A DNA stretch of 64,000 nucleotides, taken from the NCBI RefSeq assembly GCF_032362555.1, contig NC_083517.1, positions 20,001 through 84,000 of the forward strand, written 5' to 3'. How positions within the stretch are numbered: position 1 is the first letter of the stretch; the number at the start of each line of letters is the position of its first letter. Under the pieces are notes generated by a model. The model was not told the DNA's origin and did no database searches. It saw nothing but the letters and a program-made list of their open reading frames with translations. Made by a program: the position numbers and the translations under genes. This stretch comes from Amyelois transitella. Its lineage: Eukaryota > Arthropoda > Insecta > Lepidoptera > Pyralidae. Of the stretch, positions 48,001 through 59,528 are shown one piece after another.

Positions 48001-51000
48001 GTGTACCTTGAGCATGTCCTGCACCACCCTGGCCACGGTGGCGACGCAGACCAGCCGGGGGTCCATGAGGTCGGCGCACTCGAGGCGCATGCCGGCCACG
48101 AACCCGTGCGCGGCGGCGCTGGCGCGCGCGCCGAACGCGGCCGGCGGCGCCGCCACGCTGCCCGTCTCCGCCAGGTACTGCTCCCAGCTGAACGACGCCG
48201 CCGAGTACCTGCCGACACCCCATGTTGTCAACTCAACCGAACGTACGAATGTTATTAGTTTACTGGTGTTTATGTTGTTAAGGGGTTTAGGTACATAAAA
48301 TAGTGTAAAATTTTGTGTCGTTATAGGTACTTTCTTTTCTTTTAATGATAAATGAGCTTTTTTGTTACTTAATTTATTAATTTACAATTGCTCAGAGAAT
48401 TTTATGTCAATAATTATTGTTTTACCAATGAATAGGCAACAGATATGTATTTGTTTACAACGTATTCTGTGTTCATTTGCTCACAGATAATATTAAGAGT
48501 GAATGATACAGGCTCGAAGTGACAATGACATCTATTAATATTGACAGTTGTGGGCTCTAATTATTTTTTCTGTTTTCTTTTTATTATTTTTTATTTTACT
48601 TTCTCTATTCTACTTACTCTTTTTGTATAACTTATTAATGTTAAACTATTTATTTATATATTATTCTTGTGTTATTTATATATTCTACATATATATACAT
48701 ATTTGCTTTTTTGTTTTCATTGTACGTATGTCCGTGATGCCTACCCGGGCACCCCCGGAAGATCAGCGTTGGCTGTATAGCATATTGTTTACAGCCAGCA
48801 TTATGCTGAGGGGGTACCCTTTCGGGAGCACCATATTACATGTCTATTTTTGTACATATTATTGTTTCTTTTTTTGTCTTTTTTTATGGTGTTTTATGAA
48901 TAAATTCTTTTTAACTTTTTTATTTTAAGTCAATTTTTGGTGATGGCGGTACAATATTTGAGCTGTTGAGCCTATCAGAGCGCGCTATTTCAACTCGCGA
49001 ACTGAACTGTCCGCTATTGCACTACTTTCAATAGCGACATAGGAGAAATTTCAGTGGTATTCTGTGCCGTCGTATATTGTCGAAGCGATTTATATTTATA
49101 AAAGTAGTAAAGTAAAGTAGTAGTACACGTTATGTCGAGTCTTCTGTAAGATTAGTTAAATTATGAGTTGTTTTTTAGTTTGTCTTTTATTGTGATCTGT
49201 TGTTGGAACGAAAAAGTTTATAAACGTAAACAACATAACATATAATCATGTCTATATCTTCTGCGGGCCACACAGTCAACAGTGATCAAAAGACTAAAAG
49301 GCCACGTTCAGTCGCTCGGCTTAATGATAGCATTGAGATAGAATCACCCGAGCGGCGGCACGAGCGGGATGTGGTGCGCGCGCGCGAAGCCGGCCGGGAA
49401 CACGGCGGGCGAGCGCTGGTGGTAGCAGAACCAGTCGGCGCGCGCCGCGTCCGCCGGGTACTGCTCGATGCGCACCATCACGTAGCCCTCGCGCAGCGTC
49501 TGCATCACCGTGGCCGCGCACACGGCCGACAGGTTCAGCGGGTCGATGGCTTCCAGCTTCATGCCCTCCGCGAACAGCGGCGGCTCGTCGGCCGGGAACT
49601 GCCGGAACAGCTCGGGCGCGGCGTCGGCCGCCGACGGCCGGCCCGCGGCCACGCGCTGGCAGTAGCTGGGCGGCGCGGCCAGCCGGTGCCCCACGCGGAA
49701 CGCCCAGCCCACCGGGTGGATGAGGGGCGAGTCTTCGTGGCACCAGAACCCGTCGTCTTCTGGTGAGCTGTCGTAATATTTTACATGTAACCGCTTCCCT
49801 ATAATTTCGCATACAGTCGCCACCTGCAAATAATTTCAAAATTTCAAGCTGTATAATATACTAACTTTTGCCCGCGGTTTCGCCCGCGCAAATGTATTTT
49901 AGATTATAAGGATACGCCATAAAATTTCACCCATTTTTTAATCCCGTATCGTGCGGGACTATTTTAAGTTTATATTTGATTTAAATTCATATTGGCTTCT
50001 CCCGTCTCTTCTCGTTCTGTTCTGTCCCGTCCCAACCTGTTGTGTCCCGTCCTGCCCCGTCCAGTCCAATGTTTTAATGATTATTTCATATTAACCAAAA
50101 TTTTATTCTAAAATTTCATGTGCCTAACGTTAAAATTGACGTAATTTCATACAAATTTACAACCCCTATTTCATCCCCTTAGGAAAGCAATTTTCAAAAT
50201 TTAATTAATGAATTATTATTTTAATCCGATCGTCAATTTTTATCTTAAATTTCATGCGTCTAACATTAAAAATGACGAAGTTTCATACAAACTTGCAACC
50301 CCTATTTCACCCCCTTAGGAATAGAATTTCCAAAAATCCTTTCTTAGTGGATCCCTCCTAATTAAAATCTACCTTCCTGCCAATTTCATCTTTATTGGCT
50401 CAGTAGATTTCGAGATTTCGTGATTCCTAAGTGAGTGTTTTTCGCTTTTATATACATATAAAGATATGTAGCAATTACCTTTACTTGTGATATCCTATTC
50501 TTGTCCACGACCTCCATGACGGAGCCGACCGAGAACCTCGATACGAGGCTGTCGTTTAGCTTGCTGTAGAAGTTCGCGGGCAACGTGCGCGCTCCTGTCA
50601 GCTGTTTCACTAAAAACCTATAAATAATATTAAAGTCCTTATATATTCACAAAAAATACTCAACATCTAAACACCAACTTCAAAAACATATCCAATAATA
50701 TTTGTTATGGTATTTATCCCAGTTCCACCCTTTCCAGAAAGAACGAATTCACATATGACCAGAACACCATAGTAGTCACTCAAGTGAGTTTTGTTACCAT
50801 AAGACACTTATAACTTTGAAAGGCACCAACATATATTTGTATACATGTTACCAACTCAATAGAGAAATACTTTAACAAATTAATATTCCTATTGATTCTT
50901 ATGTATTTCTTGATTGTTTATTTTTTAATCTTACTTTTTCCAATCTGCATATTTATCTTCAATGGTGCGCGGCGGTATGAGTGGCTTCCCCCTGGTGGCG

Positions 51001-53317
51001 CACCAGCCCACGGGATGCACCTCGGAGCAACACAGGTTCACCCAGAAATCCTTCGAGTCATCACTGCCGAAGCCTTCATAGCGTAACAATCCCATGTAAC
51101 CTTTTACCTGAAATAATATTTGTAGATTTGTCACGCACTCTTAACCTATGAACATCGATGACATCGCAAGTGCACTTCCCACTACTTCGACCAGTTGCAC
51201 CACAGCTGTTTAATAATTTTAATTGAAGTTGCCAAAATTCCTCTTTTATTTATTTATTTATTTATTTATTCTTTATTGTAACAATTACAATTTGTAAAGT
51301 ACAATAGGCGGACTTAATGCTAATAGCATTATCTAACAGTCTACCATTGGGTTAAGCAGAGAACCTTTGTGTGGGTGATAATAAAAATTTATAATAAACA
51401 TACTTACTATACCATTTATACTATAAACCTATACTTAATATATACCCATAAACTACACTACACATACATACATATATAAATATATATATACAATATATAT
51501 TTGCAGCAGATTACATACAGAGATTATTTACTCTCTCATGACATTTTAATTATGCTCCTGTAATTTGTAGTGAAAACTACATCCAGACTTTAAAGTGCAA
51601 AGTCTAGCATGCAGTCATTATAACTTTGTTTGGGCAATGTTTCATTATTTAATAAAATTCAGCACACTCACATTCACTCATTGTTAATACATACATACAT
51701 ATGATCACGTCTTTATCCCTAACGGGGTAGACAGAGCCAACAGTCTTAAAGACTGATAGGCCACGTTTAGCTGTTTGGCTTAATGCTATCATTAAGCGTG
51801 AGTCTCAATTCTATAATTGAGACTCAAATAGTGACGGGTTGCTAGCCCATCGGCTAAAAGAAGAATCCCAAGTTTGTAAGCCTATCCCTTAGTCGCCTTT
51901 TACGACATCCATGGGAACGAGATGGAGTGGTCCTATTCTTTTTTTTTATTGGTGCCGGGAACCACACGGCACATTGTTAATATTTTCTACAAATTGTTAT
52001 TTGTCAGAATAAATCTAATAAATAGCTACACTTCATATATAATTTGATATACTTACTTTCAAAACAGTTGCAACCCAAAAAAAGTCATTATTCTTATCAT
52101 TAGGATTATCACAATCATTGTTCTTGACCTCCACCTTCATTCCCTCGAAGGTGCTGTCCCACATCTCGTTGAGAGGGGCGTGTTTGAACAGGCTGACGGG
52201 CGCGGCCAGGAAGTCGCAGCCGAACAGCTCGTCCTTCCACTCGTAGCTGTTGGCAACCAATGACGCCGACTGCTTTAGTGGACCGTCCTAGGAAGAAGTC
52301 AAGCAAATACAGAAATGTCTTATTTTACTTCATTAAATTTAATGAATTTAATTATTTTTTTCAATAATTCTAGCTTTTATCCACAGCAGGTCTGAATATA
52401 CATTAGTTAATAGTGATTTTGTAACTGACTGCAAAAAAGGAAGAATCTTCAATTGATAAACAGATTTAAAAATTATTTTTGCATTAAAAATAGTAGTGTC
52501 CCAGTGTTCCCATAGAAATTTAGTTAATCTGGTCATAAATGTGGAAGATATTCAACAGAAAACCTCAACAATCAACAGAATTAGCTCTATTATTAGTGTG
52601 CACAAACTGAACTAGTTTGTGCACACTAATAATAGAGAAAAGATTTGTTTTTGTGAATGCTTGTAATGAATAAACTCAAAAACTACAGAATTGATTTCAA
52701 AAATAGGAATACACAAGTTGCTTACCTGTAAATCATTGTAATTGACCTGCCACTGCTGCAGCTGGGGCAGGGGCTCCAAGGGAATCATGCCAGCCATATG
52801 GTCAGTGCCTTCCATTAGTTTGAAACGCCAGTTGTAGTTCCGACGTCTTGTACTACTTGAATGACATCTCAATGAACAAAATTTATTGTTGCGAACATAA
52901 AACTGCCCTCTGCGGCCAACCAGACCACATAATTCACATATTGCTAAAACAAATTAAGAAGGTAAAATAAACAGTTATCATTAAATGAATCATGGGAATA
53001 GAGGGAAAGCCTAGATATATAGAATAGCCTATGTTCCCTGATTGAAGTAGGGACCTCCTGGCGAAAGGTCAAGAATAATCAAAGAGCTTGCATGAAGAGT
53101 TATGAATGTGGATGAAGCGAAAAAAGTATGCATAGATCGTGGCAAGTCACAAGATGTAGCTTTTATGCACATATAATTAATCGAGCATTGTTAACATCTT
53201 ACCAAAACTGTCCTTCTCAAGAGGAATAATAGATAGGTTGTCAACAATATTATTCTCCTCGGAAATGTCCGTTGAGTAACTAACGTTCATAGCATCTCCA
53301 TTAGCACAAAAAGCCAT
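42007..53317 (-). CDS. Sfmbt: Sfmbt: FCS zinc finger, four MBT repeats, SAM domain
   Basis: Polycomb-group protein; fly Sfmbt pairs with the DNA-binding protein Pho (PhoRC) and its MBT repeats bind mono-/dimethyl-lysine histone tails. Ten exons on the minus strand: 53317-53203, 52943-52726, 52287-52057, 51107-50935, 50617-50479, 49823-49348, 48208-48007, 47932-47800, 47573-47401, 42396-42007; all phases agree, giving 749 residues. Domains: FCS finger (CELCGLVGRRG...FCSLRC, about 40-65), MBT1 (FWVNLCCSEVHPVGWC), MBT2 (DDGFWCHEDSPLIHPVGW), MBT3 (GMKLEAIDPLNL, DWFCYHQRSP), MBT4 (GMRLECADLMDPRLVCVATV, YDQWVWARSTDVFPVGWC), an acidic linker, a PPDAVE repeat and the C-terminal SAM. The start is uncertain: the frame stays open upstream to about 53390 behind a possible acceptor. 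Confidence 0.93.
42235..42375 (-). repeat. 18-bp coding minisatellite in Sfmbt
   Basis: In the last exon, six degenerate 18-base units encode P-D-A-V-E-P-like hexapeptides just before the SAM domain. Third positions and some residues vary (A/T, V/A, E/G/A/S). Confidence 0.85.
42415..42512 (-). mobile_element. RTE-type LINE fragment
   Basis: Shares AACTTTCACTCCCATACAT and ACCAACACGCC with 55970-56020, the RTE copy in the cornichon intron. Starts within 25 bases of the last Sfmbt exon. Confidence 0.7.
43318..43392 (+). pseudogene. BEL/Pao pol relic (RNase H region)
   Basis: A short frame reads SKTKVAPIKQLPIPRLELCE, the conserved Pao block ahead of RNase H. Cut on its right by a Helitron 5' end; a matching integrase relic lies at 47150-47310. 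Confidence 0.65.
43400..43594 (+). mobile_element. Helitron-like 5' end
   Basis: Starts TCTATACATATAATAAAATT and matches the left end of the Helitron at 4857. Truncated at about 43594 by the LINE. Confidence 0.65.
44471..45253 (+). pseudogene. LINE reverse transcriptase, interrupted
   Basis: RT motifs: [82 protein letters not shown]. The frame is cut at 45250 by a Helitron-type insertion and resumes at 45962; upstream, two small frame changes near 44356 and 44466 also break it. Confidence 0.88.
45250..45961 (-). mobile_element. Non-autonomous Helitron-like insertion with precise ends
   Basis: 712 bp; on the minus strand it starts TCTATACTAATATTATAAAG and ends CGCGGGCACAGCTAG. Removing it brings A (45249) next to T (45962) and puts the LINE reading frame back in phase, which fixes both ends and shows insertion between A and T without target duplication. 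A CAAA/AAAC repeat lies near 45905. Confidence 0.85.
47135..47310 (+). pseudogene. BEL/Pao integrase relic
   Basis: Reads VHYFGPIAIRTSKGHG then YKGYICLLICIVTCAIHLEV, the Pao integrase core start. Together with 43318-43392 it marks an old Pao element split by Helitron and LINE insertions. Confidence 0.72.
47323..47384. repeat. Partial duplicate of Sfmbt exon 9 in the intron
   Basis: CTGCTCGGGTTCCCCTCCAG and neighbouring GAGCTCCCTGATGT-like sequence repeat exon 9 (about 47411-47470) 88 bases away, on the intron side of its donor. The copy is diverged and lacks the donor. Confidence 0.85.
47628..47693. repeat. Perfect 32-bp palindrome
   Basis: Arms 47628-47659 and 47662-47693 are exact reverse complements with a 2-base spacer (AA). 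In Sfmbt intron 8, next to a repeat patch (47665-47770). Confidence 0.95.
48262..48920 (+). mobile_element. Unnamed interspersed element, uninterrupted copy
   Basis: Matches 4415-4856 plus 6539-6860. Starts ACTGGTGTTTATGTTGTTA. Lies in Sfmbt intron 6, antisense to the gene. No known domain. Confidence 0.75.
49232..49342 (-). mobile_element. Divergent SINE-like fragment beside a splice donor
   Basis: It contains GGCCACGTTCAGTCGCTCGG and CTTAATGATAGCATTGAG, matching the reversed family. Its edge is about five bases from the donor of Sfmbt exon 6 (GT at 49347-49346 on the minus strand). Confidence 0.7.
49855..50465. repeat. Interspersed repeat (Helitron- or RTE-related)
   Basis: Starts near ACTAACTTTTGCCCGCGGTT and holds two internal near-repeats (CATGTGCCTAACGTTAAAAT and CATGCGTCTAACATTAAAAA). 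No coding capacity. In Sfmbt intron 5. Confidence 0.5.
51243..51500. repeat. Interspersed repeat with (TTTA)n end
   Basis: A (TTTA)n run at 51243-51271 precedes AATAGGCGGACTTAATGCTA, a pattern I associate with the reversed 3' end of a moth retroposon. In Sfmbt intron 3. Confidence 0.45.
51691..51970 (-). mobile_element. Near full-length SINE-like element with rearranged middle
   Basis: Reverse complement spans from GTGTGGTTCCCGGCACCAAT to the TATG tail; 51770-51830 holds a local inverted duplication (GAGTCTCAATTCTA / TATAATTGAGACTC). Confidence 0.85.
52585..52637. repeat. Perfect 24-bp inverted repeat
   Basis: Arms 52585-52608 and 52614-52637 with a 5-base loop, in intron 2 of Sfmbt. Contains GTGCAC. 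Not linked to a recognised element. Confidence 0.93.
53060..53155 (+). mobile_element. RTE-type LINE 3' fragment
   Basis: Shares ATGTGGATGAAGCGA and ATCGTGGCAAGT with the RTE 3' ends at 55560-55620 (minus) and 60670-60700. In Sfmbt intron 1. Confidence 0.65.
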
Positions 53318-53902
53318 AGTTTTGCAACATTCGTAACATAAATACCAATCACCGGTGTAATGAACGCGGTTCCATTCATGTTTTAGGACAACTATTCAAT
53401 AAAAACTGAAAACGACTCTGATTGGTTACGAAAGTTTTATATTTTGTATGTACTTGGGAAATCAAAATAGTGCAAGAATTCCCGATTTTCTCTCAAAGAT
53501 ACAAAAAATAACATGGTACACATTCCATTCCATTCAACAAGCAAAGCAAGCATGCACAGATTAACAAAGTTTTTTTTTCGTCTCACATATGTGATAGACT
53601 AAGATCAACAACTATGCTGCCACCAAAGACAATACTTTGGTATTTACATAACATATATTAAGTCGAAACGATACACGAAAGGACTACACAGTTTATAAAT
53701 TCAATAGTAGTTTTATTTTATTATATGTAGGTAGTAATATTAATTTTGATAATAAGTAAATGTAAGATTTGCTTTGATTATCTATGTACTATGTATTTAA
53801 AAATAATATCAATATTGACATTGACACTACACGAGAACGTCAATCAAATCGAGATCAAATCAAAAGCGTACGAAGGGTCGCAGGGCAGTTAAATTAGATA
53901 AA
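53318..53902. promoter_or_regulatory. Head-to-head intergenic region of Sfmbt and cornichon
   Basis: 585 bases between the two start codons, transcribed outward on both sides. It likely holds both promoters. No TATA box is obvious; a possible extra Sfmbt coding stretch reaches to about 53390. Confidence 0.55.
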
Positions 53903-56565
53903 ATGGCGTTTAGCTTTCCTGCGTTTTCGTATATTATAGCGTTAATTGTAGACGCTTTTCTCATATTCTTTTCAATATTTCACGTAATAGCTTTTGATGA
54001 ATTAAAAACTGATTATAAAAACCCTATAGATCAGTGCAACAGCCTTAATCCAGTGGGTATTTCTCCTATATAAATGACCTCCTCTCAAAAACTAGTTATT
54101 ATTATATTTTTCTTGTCTTACAGCTCGTGTTGCCAGAGTACTTACTACATTTACTTATAAACGTATTATTCCTGTTGTCGGGAGAATGGTTCTCTTTGCT
54201 GATAAACATTCCTTTGATACTATATCATTTTCACAGGTAAGATATTTGAAGGTTATGTTTACTATAAATTCGCCTAATGATAAAATAATCATCTTCGTAT
54301 ATTACATTAATAATTGATAAGGGGTGAAGGATACTTGTTATAATTATTTACCACATGTAGTGAAGTGTTAAGTACTAGTTTCTCCTACCAAATAAAGTGA
54401 AGAAAGACTTGAGTACAGCCTTAAATTGCTCTTAGTTTCGGTCACCCTTTTACTGAATGTGGAGGTGGCAAGAATTTGCAGTGTCTTAATATCATGCCTT
54501 AACAACTCTTTGAAACTAGACATCTATTCAATAGTGAACCCTAGGGTTTAACGGGATTAACCAGGGAATCATTAGTCCTCACACATGATTATAAAATACT
54601 TGAGAAGTTGATAAGTCCAAATTGGTGAAGGGTTTCTACAAGTGCACACCAAGTTGAACTAGCTAGTAGAAACTTTAAATATAAGGTCAAGTGAACCAGC
54701 ATGCAGACATGGTTGTGTAGTGGGAGCGTATGTTTCTGCTCAACCACCACCAAAGGGAAGATATTCCACCAGTCGCCACAGTTGCAACTGTAAAAATGTA
54801 GTCTATTGTATGTATGGTGTTTGGTGTCTTCACAAGACTGCTGGCCCTGTCTATCCATAAGTGATAAAGCCATAATTACACATATGTAGTGATATTAGGA
54901 TCCAATTTTTTTTGTATCATATATTTAATCAAGAATTCCTGGATACAATGTTTTTTATTTTTCTATTCCAGATATTATAACCGGCCAGTGATGTCGGGGC
55001 CGGGTCTGTATGACCCCACAAGTATCATGAATGCCGATGTGCTGACTATTTGTCAGAGAGAAGGCTGGATCAAATTGGCATTCTATTTGTTGTCATTCTT
55101 TTTATATCTCTACGGGTGAGTCCTTTATTATTTCTCTGCTCTCAACTAGTCGATAGTAGTTTAGTATAAAGTTATAGATATTATAGAAACCTTATTGTCG
55201 GCTATGTTTATTGATTGCTGTGGTCTACAATATTGGTTACCACAGAACGTGCACGTTGCCTAGTGTGGCTACAATTATGTGGCAAACCTATGTTTTATAA
55301 TAAATTTCATTTCATAAGATTTAATTCGGTAACAAATTTAAGTGATGTATGGTCAAAATCACTCATCCGATTTTGCTGAAACAGTTTAACTATCAAACTA
55401 ACGGTAGGATTAGAAGCAATAAACGAAAATTTGCTATGGACTTAGAAGTTGAAAGTAATGACCAGGTACTTTTTAGTCATTCTCAAGGGTTAGGATAGTT
55501 AGTCCCAGCCTTAAACTATACATACATACATAAAATCACGCCTCTTTCCCGGAGGGGTAGGCAGAGACTACCTCTTTCCACTTGCCACGATCTCTGCATA
55601 CTTCCGTCGCTTCATCCACATTCATAACTCTCTTCATACAAGCTCGGCGGTTTCAGGTACTTTTGACCTGACCCTTTACCAGGACGTCCTTAATTTGATC
55701 AAGATATGTTCGTCTAGGTCTTCCCACTCCGACCTTTCCCTCCACACTCTCCTTGTATATCTGCTTAGTCAACCTGCTTTCATTCATCCTCTCCACATGA
55801 CCGAACCATCTTAACATACCCTTTTCTATTCCTGTAGCTACATCTTCTTTCACATCACAACATTCCCTTATCACGCTGTTCCTTATCCTGTCACTCAATT
55901 TCACACCCATCATACTCCTTAACGCTCTCATTTCCACTGCATTTATTCTGCTTTCATGCTTCTTTTGCCATACACAACTTTCACTCCCATACATTAATGT
56001 CGGGACCAACACGCCTGTGCACAGCTAGTCGAGCCTTTTTGGATAGTTTCTGACTGCTCATAAAGGCATGCAAAGCCCCATTCACCATGTTCCCCGTGTT
56101 CACTCTCCTTTCAATATCACTATCACACTTGCCATCTAATGTAAACTTTGATCCTAGATATACAAACTCTTTCACTTGCTCCACTTTTTCTCCTCCAATC
56201 AAAATATTACTATAAAATATAAACTAAGTAGAAGAGAATTAAAAAATTGAGTTTATAATTAATTCAGAATAATAAAATCTTTTCTTTTTTTCGTAGCATT
56301 TTTTAAATTATAATATATTTTTTTTAATTAACACCTCTTTAGAATAGATTACATTTTCACTTTTATTCTGAAGAGGTGTTAGTAACACCTAACACCTCCC
56401 ACCATTTAAAAAATTCAAAAGAAATCCCTTTTTAATGTTCTTTTCAAAATTTGTAACTGCTGTATTAAATATGTATAAAACCATTACTAGCATTATTTAA
56501 CTGTGAGTTTTTGACAGGATGCTTCTTCTGCTTTCAGAATGATTGTGGTGTTGATAGCTGCGTAG
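53903..56565 (+). CDS. cni: Cornichon, ER cargo-export receptor
   Basis: Cornichon recruits transmembrane cargo (in flies the TGF-alpha-like Gurken) into COPII vesicles at the ER. Four exons: 53903-54052, 54124-54236, 54972-55115, 56538-56565, in phase, giving 144 residues, the same length as I recall for fly cni. Conserved blocks: [17 protein letters not shown] (after TM1), [29 protein letters not shown] and [20 protein letters not shown]. Three to four membrane segments are visible. Exon 4 codes for only the last nine residues. Introns are short except the third, which holds an RTE LINE copy. Strongly conserved, so the product is near certain. Confidence 0.97.
55510..56215 (-). mobile_element. 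RTE-clade LINE 3' end
   Basis: Minus-strand frames 56202-55981 ([20 protein letters not shown]) and 56012-55653 ([49 protein letters not shown]) are the RTE ORF2 C-terminus in two overlapping frames, so one frameshift is present. The 3' tail of TATG repeats lies at about 55518-55530. Antisense in cni intron 3. Confidence 0.88.
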
Positions 56566-56649
56566 CGTGATATCTGGAGACAATCTGAGGCGAGCCGATG
56601 CAACAAAGCATGTTGTTATTGTGTCAGTAGTGTGAATGGCAGTATTTGT

Positions 56650-56655
56650 AATAAA
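56650..56655 (+). promoter_or_regulatory. Poly(A) signal of cornichon
   Basis: AATAAA about 85 bases after the stop codon. Confidence 0.65.
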
Positions 56656-59528
56656 GTTTCTTATTAATTTATATACAACACAACTTCTTCAACGAACCTA
56701 GTGCCTAATTTTATAATTTGAATAACTCTAGGAGTTAAAATAAAACTGAAGTTCTAACTTCTAGACTTATTCCCAATAGTTGAAAATAGTGTAATAAATT
56801 ATATAAATAGCTAACAATATTTATATTTTGCATAAAGGTTGATTACAATTACAAAAGACTTAATTGTAAATCTTGCAAATAAATGATTCTATTCTAATGT
56901 GACCTTAGCCAATTACCTGTTCTATAAATAAATATACCTATAAGGGACGAATTACACGGAATAGGGTTAGCCCCAATGTGAACACAAATGTATTTTACAT
57001 CGACCCTTCGATCAAAGAAAGCAGAGACATTACCACCGCGCCAAAAGCCATATTACGTTCTCACTATCGCCAATATCTGTGTACTCCTTGACCGTGGTTC
57101 GTTCACAGGTCACCAATGACCTCTATTATGTAGTCTCGACGTCACATTGGCGATATAAAAATGATTTGCTTCTAATTTTCGTTTATTTCATATAGTTCTT
57201 TGCATAAGTTATTAGTTAATGTATCCTCTACCTTCTTTAATGGAGAATTTCAGAACATATAATCCATAAAAAAAAACAGAAAATTTCACATAGTACATAT
57301 TTATTATCCTTTTCTTTTTACAACTACATTTTGCTTAACATGAACATTTTTTGCAACCAATACACTTCTTCAAATGGGCTTCATTTGCTGCCATTATGTG
57401 TTATTTAATCCAGCGCATTTGTATCATTCACGTCAGTGCAGGTCACCGACCCCGGGCAGGCAACCGGTTTCATTCAGCATCTTCTCGGCGCTTCACCTAG
57501 TGACACAATTAGCTTCCTTCAAGTATGCAACAACCATTCGACAAATTGATCTTTAGTAATACGCTTAATCGCGTCTTTATCCTTTACGGGACAGACGAAG
57601 CTGCGTTGCGTCTAGCGGATACATTATTTTTGATAGTCCAAGAACTTATAGAATCCCCTACAAAATCACAAAGGATCATCACAGATTTCACAATAATCTC
57701 TAGCGACAAACCAGCGGAACTTAGTAGTACAGGGAATGCGGCGATGGACTTAGTGATATTGATGTTCTAGACATTTCAAATGTAGCACAATAATCGAAAG
57801 GACTAAAAGCGAACATGCTGTCCTTGTGAACAGATGAGGATTGCTCTATTCCTTTATCAAAGTAATACCTATTTATGGTCTTCGTCCTCATCGGGCTATT
57901 GTACGTCTCTCGAAGCATGGCCAGAAAAGGTATTGTGATATTCATATAGGCTACCTATATGCAGGTAAGTGCTTTTATATTGTTTTCTACGGAAGTTATC
58001 TTGAAAAGTTTACGTTTGGCTTTGACCCAAAAAATAACTGAATGTACGGGACATAAGAATCAAAAATGTTCACCTTGACTGGTTTAACGCGAACTGCAAG
58101 CTCAGTAAGGTCGTCGGGCAAAACACATTACACCCCTCTTTTTGCATCGAGAGATGAAAGCTAAAAATAACTGTCTGAGAGATGCCTGACATTATCAGAG
58201 ATATCATTGTGTCTATTATCTTGTGACACATTGACATTGCTAAGAATCGTGATGGTGGAGGATCATCAGTCAATATTATGCGCGTCTAAAAATAAGCCCT
58301 TGTTCAGCATTTGTAGGTCGGTTTGTCCCATCTACAATAACATGTCCGTTACTTATTATTTATTTACGAAGGTTTGTTTTTGCAAATGGAAAATAAGCGC
58401 CTGTAACAGTACTATAAGCAAACACTTTAATATAAAACAAGAGTTGTGGGTCCCCGTCTTATCCCTGTTTAATTAATGTGGGTGGGTACCTATAGAATAT
58501 TTACCTATTTCATAAGATGTCTTCCTTAAAATTGTCCTTTTAAAAATAAAATGGCGATTTTTTTCAGGTGAACGTGACCTTTCAGACTTTTTTTTTCAGA
58601 TTGCGGGCTAAGGTCTAGCCCGTCAGGGGTAAAGACGTTAACGTAGGTATTTTATTTATTGAATGCAAGTAATTTTTTTCATCATTCGCACCGCACAATA
58701 TGTATGTGCTATTGTCAAATATATGTAGATATATTGTATATACATGTTTAGTTAATCTTGGCCGCAAAGATACAATTTTTCTAGTTAAATAAACTCCTTG
58801 AAACGAACGAGCTAGCCCCCAAACTACCCATGTAGATAGGAAATAAAATTGTCAATTCTTTAAAACTGTCTGGACAACACCGCGCTGCCTTGAAGCGTGG
58901 CAGAGTGGACAGACCTTCATTAATAACAAACTGTGTCAGTAAAAGTTCCGCGAAAATCGATTTCATAGCGAAAGTAAAGATGATCGATTTGCAGTTTTTA
59001 TAGTGTAGCTACGAGCAGCGTATAATTTGCGTTCTCGTTCCACCGACCCGTTTCCTGCAAGTCAAGTGTGATTTTATGTAATGACTCGTGTTTCAGTGGG
59101 CATACCTACATTACTTTGAGTTATGCAAATAAGTTATTATTCTAAATCACTGTATCTTAAGTGAGTGGCGAATGACGTGAGGCTATTGTTTTGTGACCAT
59201 CACAATTACTTACAAATTACCATTTCAGGAAATACAGTTTCAAATCTGCTGTTTTTACTTTCAGAAGTAGATACCTAAATACCATAATCATAACGGAATA
59301 TTCCCTGACAGAATAGTTCCACTAAGCAATATGTTAGTATGTTATACTTCACAATATAGGAAGCAATCTGAACAGAATCGGCACCTAATTGGCTTAGTGT
59401 ACATTGCCCTACACACTGTCTCCTCGATGGCTCACGCGGCACTGAAAATAACTCGAGTCGATGGAGCCGCACGGTTCGGCGCGGACTCGGCACAGTGCAG
59501 CGCCCGCCGCCGACGCCGACAGACCGCG
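56656..59528. other. Intergenic region between cornichon and the UGT gene
   Basis: No gene can be supported. On the minus strand near 57397-57338 a tiny frame ends KKCIGCKKCSC followed by AATAAA near 57300, which might be a 3' exon but has no visible partner. The UGT start lies in a locally GC-rich block beginning at about 59450. Confidence 0.45.
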
